Below, one piece after another: positions 17,192-26,538 of a stretch of 64,000 nt of DNA. The stretch's first letter is position 1, and the number at the start of each line of letters is the position of its first letter. The notes beneath the pieces were generated by a model, which had not been told where the DNA came from, made no database searches, and saw nothing but the letters and a program-made list of their open reading frames with translations. This stretch comes from Chryseobacterium pennae (GTDB taxonomy: Bacteria > Bacteroidota > Bacteroidia > Flavobacteriales > Weeksellaceae). A program made the translations under genes and the position numbers. The stretch is taken from positions 1 through 64,000 of the forward strand of contig NZ_QNVT01000026.1 of NCBI RefSeq assembly GCF_003385515.1, given 5' to 3'.

Positions 17192-18229
17192 ATGAAATCA
17201 TCTATAAACAACATATCAATCAACAGGTTTTTTACAAACCTGTTTTTTGTTTTATTTTTAAGCTTTTCCAGTTCATTTTTTTCACAATCTTTTTCACAAG
17301 GACCGCCTCCTAAAACTCCTCGTGTAAAAAGTATCCTACTTCCGGAAATCACAGCGCTTACCGAAAATATTGTATACAAAACCAATAAAAAAGGAAATCC
17401 CATTGCATTGGATCTTTATATGCCGAAAAATATTTCTGCTGAAAAAATCCCCGTATTAATCTATGTACATGGTGGTGGCTGGATAGAAGGTGATAAAGTG
17501 ATTCATGCAGATGATTATGTGGAAACAACCATAAAAAAACTCACCCCAAAGCAATATGCCATTATCAGCATCAATTACACACTTCTTAACGACAATACCC
17601 ATTTCCCACTCCCTTTGGAAGACACTAAAGATGCCGTAAGATGGGTTAGAAAAAATGCGGAGAAGTATAATTTTGACACTAATAATATTGGTCTTTTCGG
17701 AGCTTCTGCCGGAGCGCATCTTTCACTGTTGGCAGCCTATACGCCCGACAATACTTTTATTGGAAGTCAGGAACTTTCTTCTTATTCTGCAAAAGTAAAT
17801 TATGTGATTGATCATTATGGTCCCGCAGATCTGAATAAGCTTTTCCATACCGGGCTGGGTACAATTCCTGTTTCTATGATAAAAATGATGTCCAAAAAGA
17901 TTGTTAGTCTGCAGCAGGGACTCGTAAAAGGAATTTCCGGCTATGATCTGAATAAAGACCAGCAAAGAGCTATAGATTATTTAAAAACAGTTTCTCCTGT
18001 TAATTATGCTTCAGAAGGTGTTCCTACTTTAATTGTACAGGGAAATAAAGATAAAGTGGTTCCTTTAAGCCAGGCCAAAAAACTACACAGGAAATTAAAA
18101 AGAGAAAAAATACAGACTTCTTTACTTATTATTGAAAACGGGGTTCATAGCTTTTCAACCACAGATAAAGAGACTCTGGATAAAATGACCCATCAGATGG
18201 TTGATTTTATTATCTCCCAAAAGAAATAA
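17192..18229 (+). CDS. secreted alpha/beta hydrolase (esterase/BD-FAE family)
   Basis: A 345-residue protein with an N-terminal membrane/signal segment (about residues 13-34). It has the HGGGW oxyanion motif (93-97), the nucleophile elbow GASAG with Ser172, and a C-terminal GNKDKVVP and NGVHSF that carry the acid and histidine. The pattern fits carboxylesterase/feruloyl-esterase-like hydrolases of the HSL/BD-FAE group. It follows the kinase pair by 22 bp on the same strand but looks functionally separate. Confidence 0.88.
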   Translation: MKSSINNISINRFFTNLFFVLFLSFSSSFFSQSFSQGPPPKTPRVKSILLPEITALTENIVYKTNKKGNPIALDLYMPKNISAEKIPVLIYVHGGGWIEGDKVIHADDYVETTIKKLTPKQYAIISINYTLLNDNTHFPLPLEDTKDAVRWVRKNAEKYNFDTNNIGLFGASAGAHLSLLAAYTPDNTFIGSQELSSYSAKVNYVIDHYGPADLNKLFHTGLGTIPVSMIKMMSKKIVSLQQGLVKGISGYDLNKDQQRAIDYLKTVSPVNYASEGVPTLIVQGNKDKVVPLSQAKKLHRKLKREKIQTSLLIIENGVHSFSTTDKETLDKMTHQMVDFIISQKK

Positions 18230-18423
18230 TATACATATTCTAAGATAAAACACACACAAACACCTGTAAATAAAATATTTAAATTAATACCAAACAACAA
18301 ATATGCTAGATTGATATACATATTCATATTTTTTACCTGAAAAATAATTACCTTGGCTATTGTTTACATTATTTTCAATAAAACAATACTCTAATTATTT
18401 ATTCATTAAAAAAAATAAGAAAT

Positions 18424-20265
18424 ATGGATTCTTTAAACAATATCAATGCGCTTACCCTCATATTTGTTTCTGTTCTTATTTTCGCGATAGCTTACCGCTT
18501 TTATGGTATTTTTATCGCCAATAAAGTCCTTAGACTTAATGATCAAAATATGACTCCCGCTGTAGAATTTGCAGATGGTAAAGATTATGTAGCAACGAAT
18601 AAAAATGTACTCTTTGGGCATCATTTTGCTGCTATCGCAGCAGCCGGACCACTAGTAGGACCTGTTCTCGCTGCACAGTTCGGATATCTTCCCGGCGCAC
18701 TATGGATCTTAATAGGCTGCGTACTGGGAGGTGGAGTTCATGATATGGTTGTCCTCTTTGCCTCCGTGAGGCATAAAGGCCAAAGCCTGGCAACTATTGC
18801 CTCAAAAGAAATAGGGAAAGCAACAGGAACAGTAGCAGGTTTTGCGATCCTCTTTATCCTGGTTCTTACACTGGCAGGTTTATCTCTGGCATGCATCAAT
18901 GCAATGCATGAAGCTTCATGGTCTCTTTTTACCGTAGTGATTACCATGCCTATTGCCATCATTATGGGACTGATCATGCGCTATAAAAAAAACAGTGTTC
19001 TGTTTGCAAGTATCTTAGGAGGTATTCTATTGATTGCCGGAATTATCGGAGGTCATGGACTGATGCAGAATCCAACCATGAATAATTTATTTTCATGGAA
19101 TATTAAAACAATTTCCATTGCCATCCCGTTGTATGGTTTTATTGCTTCCGTATTACCGGTATGGCTTCTTTTAGTTCCAAGGGATTACCTTTCCACTTAT
19201 TTAAAAATAGGAACTATTATTATGCTGGCTATCGGGGTAATTGTTATACATCCTACGGTGCAGATGCCTGCTATCACAGCTTTTGTAAACGGTGGAGGCC
19301 CCATTATAGGAGGCCCGGTACTTCCTTTTATTTTTATTGTTATTGCCTGTGGAGCAATTTCCGGATTCCATGCTGTAATTGCTACAGGGACCACGCCCAA
19401 AATGCTGAATAAAGAAAGAGAAATTCTTTTCGTAGGCTACGGAGCTATGCTTGTAGAAGGTTTTGTAGCATTAATGGCCCTTATTGCCGCCTGTACATTA
19501 ATGCCTGGGGATTATTTTGCCATCAATACCCCAAAAGAGGCTTATGATTCATTCCTTGCAACTCATCCTTCTCTACACGGTGTAGATATTGATTATTATT
19601 CTCAAAAAATAGGAATTGACCTCTACGGCAGAACAGGAGGTGCCGTATCCCTTGCCGTTGGGATGGCTCATATCTTCAATAAAATCCCATATATGGATCA
19701 GCTGACTGCTTATTGGTATAATTTTGCGATTATGTTTGAGGCTGTTTTTATCCTTACTGCTATTGATGCAGGAACAAGGGTGGGCCGTTTCTTTTTGCAG
19801 GAAATGCTGGGATCTGTAGTTCCAAAATTTAATGATAAAAACTGGATTCCCGGAATCATCATCAGCAGTCTTCTTTTCACTTTTGCCTGGGGATATCTGG
19901 TGTATACAGGGAATGTAAACAGTATCTGGCCGTTATTCGGAATCAGTAATCAGCTATTGGCGGCCTGTGGACTTATTGTCTGTACAACGATGCTGATAAG
20001 AATGAACAGGGGAAAGTATGCATTATGTTCAGCTATTCCCGGTGTGTTTATGGCCATCATTACATTCTGGGCCGGTTATATTCAGGTAACCTCTATTTAT
20101 ATTCCCAAAGGGCAGTATTTACTTGCCGCATTGGCAGCAACAGCAATGGTCCTTATGCTTATTGTATTTATAGGAGCTTTCAGAAAATGGTATCAGTTAC
20201 TGCAAATTAACAAAACAGAGATTGATCATTATGGAGAACCGGTGAAAGAACTGGTAGAGAGATAA
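18424..20265 (+). CDS. cstA: carbon starvation protein CstA-type transporter
   Basis: A 613-residue inner-membrane protein with about 16-18 hydrophobic segments. Family hallmarks are HHFAAIAAAGPLVGPVLAAQ, GGGVHDMVVLFASVRHKG and FEAVFILTAIDAGTRVGRF. Known CstA/BtsT proteins import peptides or pyruvate. It stands alone: the next operon has its own promoter and riboswitch. The preceding 195 bp contain no recognisable consensus promoter. Confidence 0.93.
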   Translation: MDSLNNINALTLIFVSVLIFAIAYRFYGIFIANKVLRLNDQNMTPAVEFADGKDYVATNKNVLFGHHFAAIAAAGPLVGPVLAAQFGYLPGALWILIGCVLGGGVHDMVVLFASVRHKGQSLATIASKEIGKATGTVAGFAILFILVLTLAGLSLACINAMHEASWSLFTVVITMPIAIIMGLIMRYKKNSVLFASILGGILLIAGIIGGHGLMQNPTMNNLFSWNIKTISIAIPLYGFIASVLPVWLLLVPRDYLSTYLKIGTIIMLAIGVIVIHPTVQMPAITAFVNGGGPIIGGPVLPFIFIVIACGAISGFHAVIATGTTPKMLNKEREILFVGYGAMLVEGFVALMALIAACTLMPGDYFAINTPKEAYDSFLATHPSLHGVDIDYYSQKIGIDLYGRTGGAVSLAVGMAHIFNKIPYMDQLTAYWYNFAIMFEAVFILTAIDAGTRVGRFFLQEMLGSVVPKFNDKNWIPGIIISSLLFTFAWGYLVYTGNVNSIWPLFGISNQLLAACGLIVCTTMLIRMNRGKYALCSAIPGVFMAIITFWAGYIQVTSIYIPKGQYLLAALAATAMVLMLIVFIGAFRKWYQLLQINKTEIDHYGEPVKELVER

Positions 20266-20294
20266 TAGGCTTTCTACAAAATCCATTAAAGGTT

Positions 20295-20325
20295 TTTGCT
20301 TCCTCTGATAATTTTTATACATTTG
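20295..20325 (+). promoter_or_regulatory. promoter of the thiamin salvage operon
   Basis: TTTG (20295-20298), 19 nt and TACATTTG (20318-20325) are a perfect Bacteroidetes -33/-7 promoter. Transcription would begin about base 20330, at the first base pairs of the riboswitch. Confidence 0.75.
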
Positions 20326-20409
20326 TTTTGCTTTAGGGGTATTCTGAAAAGAATTGAGAGAGTCCCTTTGAACCTGATACGGCTTACACCGACGTAGGGA
20401 AAAGCAAAA
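20326..20409 (+). promoter_or_regulatory. TPP riboswitch (THI element)
   Basis: The conserved core is plain: TTTAGGGGT at the 5' side, then CCCTTTGAACCTGATACGG and ACCGACGTAGGGAAAAGC. P1 is formed by TTTTGCTTT (20326-20334) and AAAGCAAAA (20401-20409). The aptamer precedes thiM by 70 nt. A short hairpin GACAT/ATGTC followed by TTTTGTT (20411-20434) is a possible expression platform. Thiamin pyrophosphate binding should turn the operon off. Confidence 0.95.
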
Positions 20410-20478
20410 TGACATGATTTCTTGATGTCTTTTGTTCCGGATTTTTTCCTAAAGCTATTTTTATTTTTAATCATAACA

Positions 20479-21276
20479 ATGGAAAAAAATCTTTGGGAAC
20501 AAGTTCAACTTGTACGACAAAAGTCTCCTCTTGTTCATAATATAACCAACTATGTAGTGATGAACAATACGGCCAATGCTCTTTTGGCTGCAGGAGCTTC
20601 TCCGATTATGGCACACGCCCACTCTGAAATCAAAGACATGATCAATATAGCCCATTCGGTGGTTATTAATATTGGCACCCTTGATGAATACTGGGCTGAA
20701 TCTATGCTGCTGGCTGCTGAAACGGCTGATACCCTCCATAAACCATGGGTATTGGATCCGGTAGGTGCAGGAGCTACTTCTTTTCGCGATCAGATATTGC
20801 ATCAGCTGTTACAATTTCATCCAACAGTGATCAGGGGCAATGCTTCTGAGATTATTGCACTCGCTAAAACGAATACAACAGTAACCAAAGGTGTGGACAG
20901 CACCGCAGCAAGTAATTATGCTGTTGAAGCCGCCCAAATCCTGGTTAATCAATATAACACTATTGTATGTATTTCGGGTGAAACGGATATTATCCTGAGC
21001 CGAGATCAATCTATACAGATCAAAAACGGACATGCTCTCATGACCAAAGTAACGGGTCTGGGATGTTCTGCAACAGCTTTAATCGGCGCATTTATAGGTG
21101 TTGCGGAAGATAAAGCATCAGGTACCGCTGCTGCAATGTCATTATTGGGAATAGCAGGCGAACTGGCTGTTCGTGAAAGCAAAGGTCCGGGCAGTCTTCA
21201 AGTCAACTTGATAGATAAGCTATACAACATTACTGAAGAGGAATTTACCAACCATTTAGAAATTGAAATATCATGA
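20479..21276 (+). CDS. thiM: hydroxyethylthiazole kinase
   Basis: This enzyme phosphorylates hydroxyethylthiazole for thiamin salvage. I start at MEKNLWEQ (20479), not at the earlier TTG, which gives 265 residues as usual. Motifs include SPLVHNITNYVVMN near the N terminus (thiazole site), DPVGAGAT and the ATP-site motif TGLGCSAT. It is the first gene after the TPP riboswitch and overlaps thiE by four bases (ATGA). Confidence 0.95.
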   Translation: MEKNLWEQVQLVRQKSPLVHNITNYVVMNNTANALLAAGASPIMAHAHSEIKDMINIAHSVVINIGTLDEYWAESMLLAAETADTLHKPWVLDPVGAGATSFRDQILHQLLQFHPTVIRGNASEIIALAKTNTTVTKGVDSTAASNYAVEAAQILVNQYNTIVCISGETDIILSRDQSIQIKNGHALMTKVTGLGCSATALIGAFIGVAEDKASGTAAAMSLLGIAGELAVRESKGPGSLQVNLIDKLYNITEEEFTNHLEIEIS

Positions 21277-21908
21277 GTATCAATACTTTTCCTTACTCAT
21301 TATACCTTGTGATTTCTGAAGCAGATTGTATGGGGAAAAATTTTCTGAAAGTCGCAGAACAGGCAATCTTAGGGGGTGTGGATATGATACAGCTTCGTGA
21401 AAAAAATGACAGCACTGAAGTCTTCCTTCAAAAAGCTCTGCAGCTTATTGAAATTACAGATAAATATGGTGTTCCTCTTATCATCAACGATAATATCACC
21501 GTTACTGAAAAAGTAAATTCAGCTGGAATACATGTTGGCAACAGTGATGCAACTCCTCAGGATCTAAGACAACGACCTTTGATCAACAATAAAATAATTG
21601 GATATTCTATAGAACATCTGGCTCAACTTGACAATGAACAAACTGCTGCAGCCGACTATCTGGGAATAAGTCCTGTTTTTAAAACAAAAACCAAAACAGA
21701 TACTGTTATAGAATGGGGACTGGAAGGCATTACTCAAATCAGACAGATTACGAAAAAACCTTTGGTCGCAATAGGAAATATTCATCTTGAAAACGCTAGA
21801 ACTGTCATCAGCGCCGGAGCAGATTGCCTTGCCGTAGTTTCTGCAATATGCAGTGTTGCTGATCCCCAAAAAGCAGCGTATGAATTAAAAAATGAAATTG
21901 TAAAATGA
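21273..21908 (+). CDS. thiE: thiamine-phosphate synthase
   Basis: A 211-residue TIM-barrel enzyme that joins HMP-PP and thiazole phosphate to give thiamin phosphate. IQLREKN, LIINDN, GISPVFKTKTK and a C-terminal AVVSAI phosphate loop match the family. Start and stop overlap the neighbouring genes (ATGA on both sides), so expression is coupled. Confidence 0.95.
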   Translation: MSINTFPYSLYLVISEADCMGKNFLKVAEQAILGGVDMIQLREKNDSTEVFLQKALQLIEITDKYGVPLIINDNITVTEKVNSAGIHVGNSDATPQDLRQRPLINNKIIGYSIEHLAQLDNEQTAAADYLGISPVFKTKTKTDTVIEWGLEGITQIRQITKKPLVAIGNIHLENARTVISAGADCLAVVSAICSVADPQKAAYELKNEIVK

Positions 21909-22738
21909 AAAAATACAAATACCCTTCAGTATTAACTATTGCAGGTTTCGATGGAAGCGGCGGTGCCGGTATCCAGGCTGATATTAAAACAGCTTCTGCT
22001 TTAGGCTGCTTTTCAACATCAGTATTAACGGCCTTGCCTGTACAAAACACACAAGGAGTACGAAAAATATACCCTATTCCTGTAGAAGCAGTTGCCGATC
22101 AAATAAAAGCAATTCTGGACGACATTGTTCCTGATGCTATAAAAATTGGAATGGTTCATACCCCTCAACTCGTAGAGACCATTGTTTCCACATTGGCAAC
22201 ATACCCTAAAATACCTATTGTCTTTGACCCTGTAATGGTGGCCACCAGCGGGCATCGTTTAATTGAAGAAGAAACCATCACAGCACTCACAACATTACTT
22301 TTTCCCATTGCTGATGTGATCACTCCCAATATGGATGAGGCTTCCATTTTAGCAGATATGAAAGTAGAAACGCTGGAAGATTTATACACTGCCGGAAAAA
22401 AAATCAAAAAACTGGGATGTAAAACAATTCTCCTTAAAGGTGGTCATCAGGAAACCTCAACCATTACTTCCCTCTTCTATGATGAACACGAGAATTTTCA
22501 TTCTTTTGAAACAATAAAATTTAATACCAATAATACCCACGGTTCAGGCTGTACACTATCATCTGCTATTGCCGCCTATATTGCTCAGGGTAAGTCCCTT
22601 TACGAGGCAGTTTCTCTGGGACAGCAATACATTTACCAAGCCATTGAAAACGGAATAGATGTACAAACAGGTCATGGAAACGGACCGTTGAACCACTTTT
22701 TTAATCCTCAAAAACTTATCAAAAATGAAATGGTCTGA
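21905..22738 (+). CDS. thiD: hydroxymethylpyrimidine (phosphate) kinase
   Basis: A 277-residue ribokinase-fold enzyme that phosphorylates HMP and HMP-P. The N-terminal AGFDGSGGAGIQADIKT motif and the ATP/anion-hole motif HGSGCTLSSAIAA are present. It supplies HMP-PP to ThiE. It overlaps thiE by 4 bp and tenA by 14 bp. Confidence 0.95.
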   Translation: MKKYKYPSVLTIAGFDGSGGAGIQADIKTASALGCFSTSVLTALPVQNTQGVRKIYPIPVEAVADQIKAILDDIVPDAIKIGMVHTPQLVETIVSTLATYPKIPIVFDPVMVATSGHRLIEEETITALTTLLFPIADVITPNMDEASILADMKVETLEDLYTAGKKIKKLGCKTILLKGGHQETSTITSLFYDEHENFHSFETIKFNTNNTHGSGCTLSSAIAAYIAQGKSLYEAVSLGQQYIYQAIENGIDVQTGHGNGPLNHFFNPQKLIKNEMV

Positions 22739-23375
22739 ACAAACTTGGAACGCAATAGAAAAACATTATCAATCTATCCTTGATATGCCTTTTATCAAAG
22801 AGCTATCTGATGGTACCCTACCACAAGATAAATTCCGTTTTTATATGGCTCAGGATTCTTTATATCTGGAACATTTTGGAAGAACGCTTTCCCTTATAGC
22901 AGCAAAGATTACTGATCTTCAGGATGTACTTACTTTTATGCGTTTCGCTGAAAATGCCATTGTAGTAGAAAATGCTCTGCATGAATCTTACTTCAAAGAT
23001 TTTGGTTTAAGTGACAAAGGGGTTTTAGAACCTGCTTGTCATCATTACATTCACTTTCTGAGAAGTACTGCCGCTCTGGAGTCTGTGGAAATTGCTGTTG
23101 CTGCAGTTCTCCCTTGCTTCTGGATCTATCGTGAAGTTGGAAATTATATTTATGAGATTCAGAATACGGTGAACAACCCGTATGAAAAATGGATTGCTAC
23201 GTATGCCGGAGAAGAATTTTCAGCAGCAGTGGATGAAGCTATTGCCATCTGCGATAAAATTGCTGAAAACAGTACCGAAGAAACCAGAAAAAAAATGACA
23301 GAAGCCTTTATTACTGCATCAAGAATGGAATATCAATTCTGGGAAGCGGCTTATGATTTGAAGACCTGGAAGTAA
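22725..23375 (+). CDS. tenA: aminopyrimidine aminohydrolase / thiaminase II
   Basis: A 216-residue helical enzyme that hydrolyses degraded thiamin pyrimidine to HMP. The expected catalytic residues are Cys131 (LPCFWIYREVG) and Glu207 (QFWEAAY). With ThiM, ThiD and ThiE this completes a salvage route. No thiC, thiG or thiS is in the window, so de novo synthesis is not supported here. Confidence 0.93.
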   Translation: MKWSEQTWNAIEKHYQSILDMPFIKELSDGTLPQDKFRFYMAQDSLYLEHFGRTLSLIAAKITDLQDVLTFMRFAENAIVVENALHESYFKDFGLSDKGVLEPACHHYIHFLRSTAALESVEIAVAAVLPCFWIYREVGNYIYEIQNTVNNPYEKWIATYAGEEFSAAVDEAIAICDKIAENSTEETRKKMTEAFITASRMEYQFWEAAYDLKTWK

Positions 23376-23464
23376 GGAAGCTGGAGAATGGAAGTTATTG
23401 AAATCACTACTATTGCCTGGGGATTCTTTTACAGATGATTCATAATATTAGTAGTTACCATAAT

Positions 23465-23497
23465 AAAAAACGGAACCCATTCCAGGTTCCGTTTTTT
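23465..23497. terminator. bidirectional terminator after the thi operon
   Basis: AAAAAACGGAACC and GGTTCCGTTTTTT form a perfect 13-bp stem with a 7-nt loop between convergent tenA and the TonB receptor. Confidence 0.95.
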
Positions 23498-23514
23498 ATA
23501 CATTTCAATTTTGA

Positions 23515-26292
23515 TTAAAAATTGAAATTAAGTCTTGTGAATACATACCGTCCATTCTGCCCAAACTGTGAAGTGGAACGTGAGTAAATAAACTGATCGT
23601 TGTTACTTGAAGCCGGCAGGTTTTTGGTAGGATAAATATCAAACAGGTTATTAACCCCTACAGTCAATCCTATATTTTTAGTAAACTGATAGGCCGCAGA
23701 AATATCAGTAATGATTTTATCTCCTATCGTCTGGTGTTCATTAAATCCAATAATTCCATCTCCGTTAGCATCAAGAACATCTGCTCCTGTCACTTTTCCA
23801 AAATACGTATTTCTAAGATAGAAACTTGCACCCTTCCATGTAAGCGTATGAGAAAGACTTGCTTTCACTCTAGGAACAGCCTCTTCAAGATAAATTCTAG
23901 ATTTTTCAGAGAAATAAACTTTTTCAAGAGCTGGAGATTTCAACAGCCCTGCTGAATGAATCTCTCCTACCTGCTTAGTCTGATTTAAATTGATCCCAAA
24001 ACTATTATCCAGTTTTATACCTGAGAATCGTGCATTATGTGAAATAACGATATCCAGCCCTTTTGTTTCCGTATCAATAGCATTGGTGAAAAACTGAGCT
24101 GCATTAACGTTTAATTTATCAAACTCTATCTGAGCTTCACCAGGTACATCTTTTCTTAAAAACTGATCAGTAAGAATGATTCTGTTATCAATTTTAGTAA
24201 AATATCCGTCTGCTGTGAAGGTCAAATTCACAGATGGAATTTTATATGTAAATCCTAAACTGGCAGATTTTGAAGTTTCCTGCTTCAATTTTGGGATATT
24301 CAGCTGTGCTGCCAATTGAGAATCATTGCTGTATGTTCCCACTTCAAGAAGCTGACCTCCTGTAAACAATGTAGAAGTAACATTATAATAAATCTGGTGA
24401 ATAGATGGAGCCCTGAATCCTGTAGATCCTGCAAATCTCACATTGAAATTAGGAGCAACCTTGATTCTTGATGCTAATTTATAGTTAAATGTAGATCCAA
24501 AATCTGAATAGTTTTCATACCTCGCCGCTGCATCCACCAATAACCAGTTCGTAAAGTTCAATTCTACATCGGCATAGGCTGCCAGTGATTGTCTGTTTTT
24601 GTTTACTGCATTTTCAGGTCTGAATCCACTGAATACTTGTGAACCTCCCGGAAGAGAAGCTCCAAAGAAATCTGTAGGTCGTTGGGTAGCATTGTTCCAA
24701 GGATTTCCCAAGACATCATAAGTGGTATAAGACGCTTCTTCACCAGCCGTCATTTTAAAGTTTTCAAAGCGGTGCTCCCCTCCAAATGCCACATTCAATC
24801 CTTCCAGGACATCATACTTTTTAGAGAAATCTAAATTGATCGTGTTTTGGGTAAATCTTAATCCCCCAGCATCAAATTCATTAGGAGAAGCAAATCTTAA
24901 AGAAGTATTCCCCGTATTTCTGATATTGTAGGTAAAAGAGTTCTGTCCGAAAGTATTACTGAAATCAATATTCCAACCTTCCCATTTTCCTTTAATACCT
25001 GCTGCTAGTGAGATATCCTGAATGTCAGTTCCGATCTGTGGCAGATAACCATTAGGGTATAAACCTGTAAAAGTTCTGCTTTCTCTCGGTCTTCTGTAAA
25101 ATCCTCCGGAAACACCATGTCTTAAACTATATCCACCAAAAGTATACACTTTCCAGTTATCACTTACAGGAACCTCAGCATTAATAAAAAGCTGATGATT
25201 ATTAAGCTTAGACTGGCCTACCTGCATGTTGAAATCTTTTCTGGTAAGACCTCTGTACGCCAGTTCCTGATCGGTAACATCAAAGTTTAATAAAGACTGA
25301 AGCCCTTTCTGAATAACATTTCCTGCTCCATCTTTTATATCCTGAATAGTAGTTGCTCCTTGTATACCAGACAATTGGCCAGGAGTAAAATAATTTACCC
25401 CTTGAGCATACTGATGAACATAATCGATAATTTGCTGCGAATTGGGGGTATTATTGATATTACTAAACAGAGAAGAAAGGTTCACCCCATCTTTCAATGC
25501 ACGCTGTTCGATAGCATTGTAAGCATTATAGATTGCTCCTGATTCTGTTCCTGCTCTATAAGTAGGATTTCTGAACTGTGAGGACCAGGTAATATTGAAA
25601 AAACCGCCTTTGGTTCCGATCTTATTTCCATAATTCAGGTCCAGCTGAATATTCTGTCCGTCAAAATCTCCGGTATGATCATTGGCTGCAGGGGTTAGAT
25701 TTCCACCATAGCTGATCTGGCCGGTCAGTTTTCCAGTATCTCTTTTCAACTCAAGGTTCATTACACCGGCAATAGCATCAGAACCATATTGTGCCGCAGC
25801 CCCATCCCTTAAGACTTCTATTCTGTTTAAAGCGAAGGAAGGAATGGCATTCAGATCAGTTCCTACAGTTCCTCTTCCCGGAGTTCCGTTTACATTAACC
25901 AATGCTGAGGTATGTCTTCTTTTTCCGTTCACCAAAACCAATACCTGATCAGGTCCCAATCCTCTCAGCTGGGCCGGATCCAAATGGTCTGTTCCATCCG
26001 AGTTCGTCTGAACAGTAGAAGTAAAAGAGGGTGCAATAGCATTCAGAATTTGTCCGATATTAGACTGTGGAAGAACCATTGAAGCTTCTTTAAGATTGAA
26101 TACATCTACCGGAACCGGGCTATCAGCCTTTGATCTTGCGCCGGCTCTGGAACCCAGAATCACAACTTCTTCTACACTATTCGTTTTGACAGTGTCTTTT
26201 TTTGCTGCCGTATTTTCTTTTTCCTGTCCGTAAGTGAAAACTCCCAGAAAAAACAAAACAGAAGCTGAAAAAATAGTTTTTTTATTTCTCAT
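23515..26292 (-). CDS. TonB-dependent receptor, large barrel type
   Basis: A 925-residue outer-membrane receptor with signal peptide (residues 1-22) and a plug (about 40-170) that contains LRGLGPDQVLVLVNGKRRH and VLRDGAAAQYGSDAIAG. The barrel is long, ending with an aromatic YVFTRLNFNF. It belongs to the group with RGLGPDQVLVLVNGKRRHTS, typical of proteobacterial-like receptors of unknown ligands. It is convergent with the thiamin operon but not shown to belong to it, and no TPP aptamer precedes it. Its promoter overlaps an inverted repeat. Confidence 0.93.
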   Translation of the reverse strand: MRNKKTIFSASVLFFLGVFTYGQEKENTAAKKDTVKTNSVEEVVILGSRAGARSKADSPVPVDVFNLKEASMVLPQSNIGQILNAIAPSFTSTVQTNSDGTDHLDPAQLRGLGPDQVLVLVNGKRRHTSALVNVNGTPGRGTVGTDLNAIPSFALNRIEVLRDGAAAQYGSDAIAGVMNLELKRDTGKLTGQISYGGNLTPAANDHTGDFDGQNIQLDLNYGNKIGTKGGFFNITWSSQFRNPTYRAGTESGAIYNAYNAIEQRALKDGVNLSSLFSNINNTPNSQQIIDYVHQYAQGVNYFTPGQLSGIQGATTIQDIKDGAGNVIQKGLQSLLNFDVTDQELAYRGLTRKDFNMQVGQSKLNNHQLFINAEVPVSDNWKVYTFGGYSLRHGVSGGFYRRPRESRTFTGLYPNGYLPQIGTDIQDISLAAGIKGKWEGWNIDFSNTFGQNSFTYNIRNTGNTSLRFASPNEFDAGGLRFTQNTINLDFSKKYDVLEGLNVAFGGEHRFENFKMTAGEEASYTTYDVLGNPWNNATQRPTDFFGASLPGGSQVFSGFRPENAVNKNRQSLAAYADVELNFTNWLLVDAAARYENYSDFGSTFNYKLASRIKVAPNFNVRFAGSTGFRAPSIHQIYYNVTSTLFTGGQLLEVGTYSNDSQLAAQLNIPKLKQETSKSASLGFTYKIPSVNLTFTADGYFTKIDNRIILTDQFLRKDVPGEAQIEFDKLNVNAAQFFTNAIDTETKGLDIVISHNARFSGIKLDNSFGINLNQTKQVGEIHSAGLLKSPALEKVYFSEKSRIYLEEAVPRVKASLSHTLTWKGASFYLRNTYFGKVTGADVLDANGDGIIGFNEHQTIGDKIITDISAAYQFTKNIGLTVGVNNLFDIYPTKNLPASSNNDQFIYSRSTSQFGQNGRYVFTRLNFNF

Positions 26293-26336
26293 ATCATTTT
26301 ATCGATTTGATTAAATATTTATGTTTTTTGCAGGTG

Positions 26337-26382
26337 CAAATGTAAAGCATATTTATTAGTCCACAAAGTCAATAGACTTTGT
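26337..26382 (-). promoter_or_regulatory. promoter with overlapping inverted repeat for the large TonB receptor
   Basis: On the minus strand TTTG (26364-26367), 19 nt and TACATTTG (26337-26344) form a consensus promoter. The -33 box lies inside a perfect 8-bp inverted repeat ACAAAGTC/GACTTTGT (26363-26370 and 26375-26382), which could be an operator. The site is 45-90 bp from the start codon. Confidence 0.6.
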
Positions 26383-26466
26383 TTTTGTAAAAAATGATAA
26401 TCGTTTCTTTCTATCCCTTATTTAAAATTACTGTTTTTTTAAATACATGGCGGAAATTCTCCATAA

Positions 26467-26499
26467 AAAAACGGATTCATGTTTTTTGAATCCGTTTTT
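26467..26499 (-). terminator. terminator after uvrD
   Basis: AAAAACGGATTCA and TGAATCCGTTTTT pair in a perfect 13-bp stem, 40 bp after the uvrD stop in its direction. Confidence 0.9.
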
Positions 26500-26538
26500 A
26501 AATTTTATAAAATATATCTCTGTCTGAGAAACTCTACT

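Noticed and set aside
20422..20478. Longer thiM N terminus starting at TTG
   Set aside because: Would place coding sequence in the riboswitch expression region; the MEKNLWEQ start fits the family.
26388..26410. Fur-like GATAAT half site near the large TonB receptor
   Set aside because: Only one half-site fits; no palindromic 19-bp Fur box.
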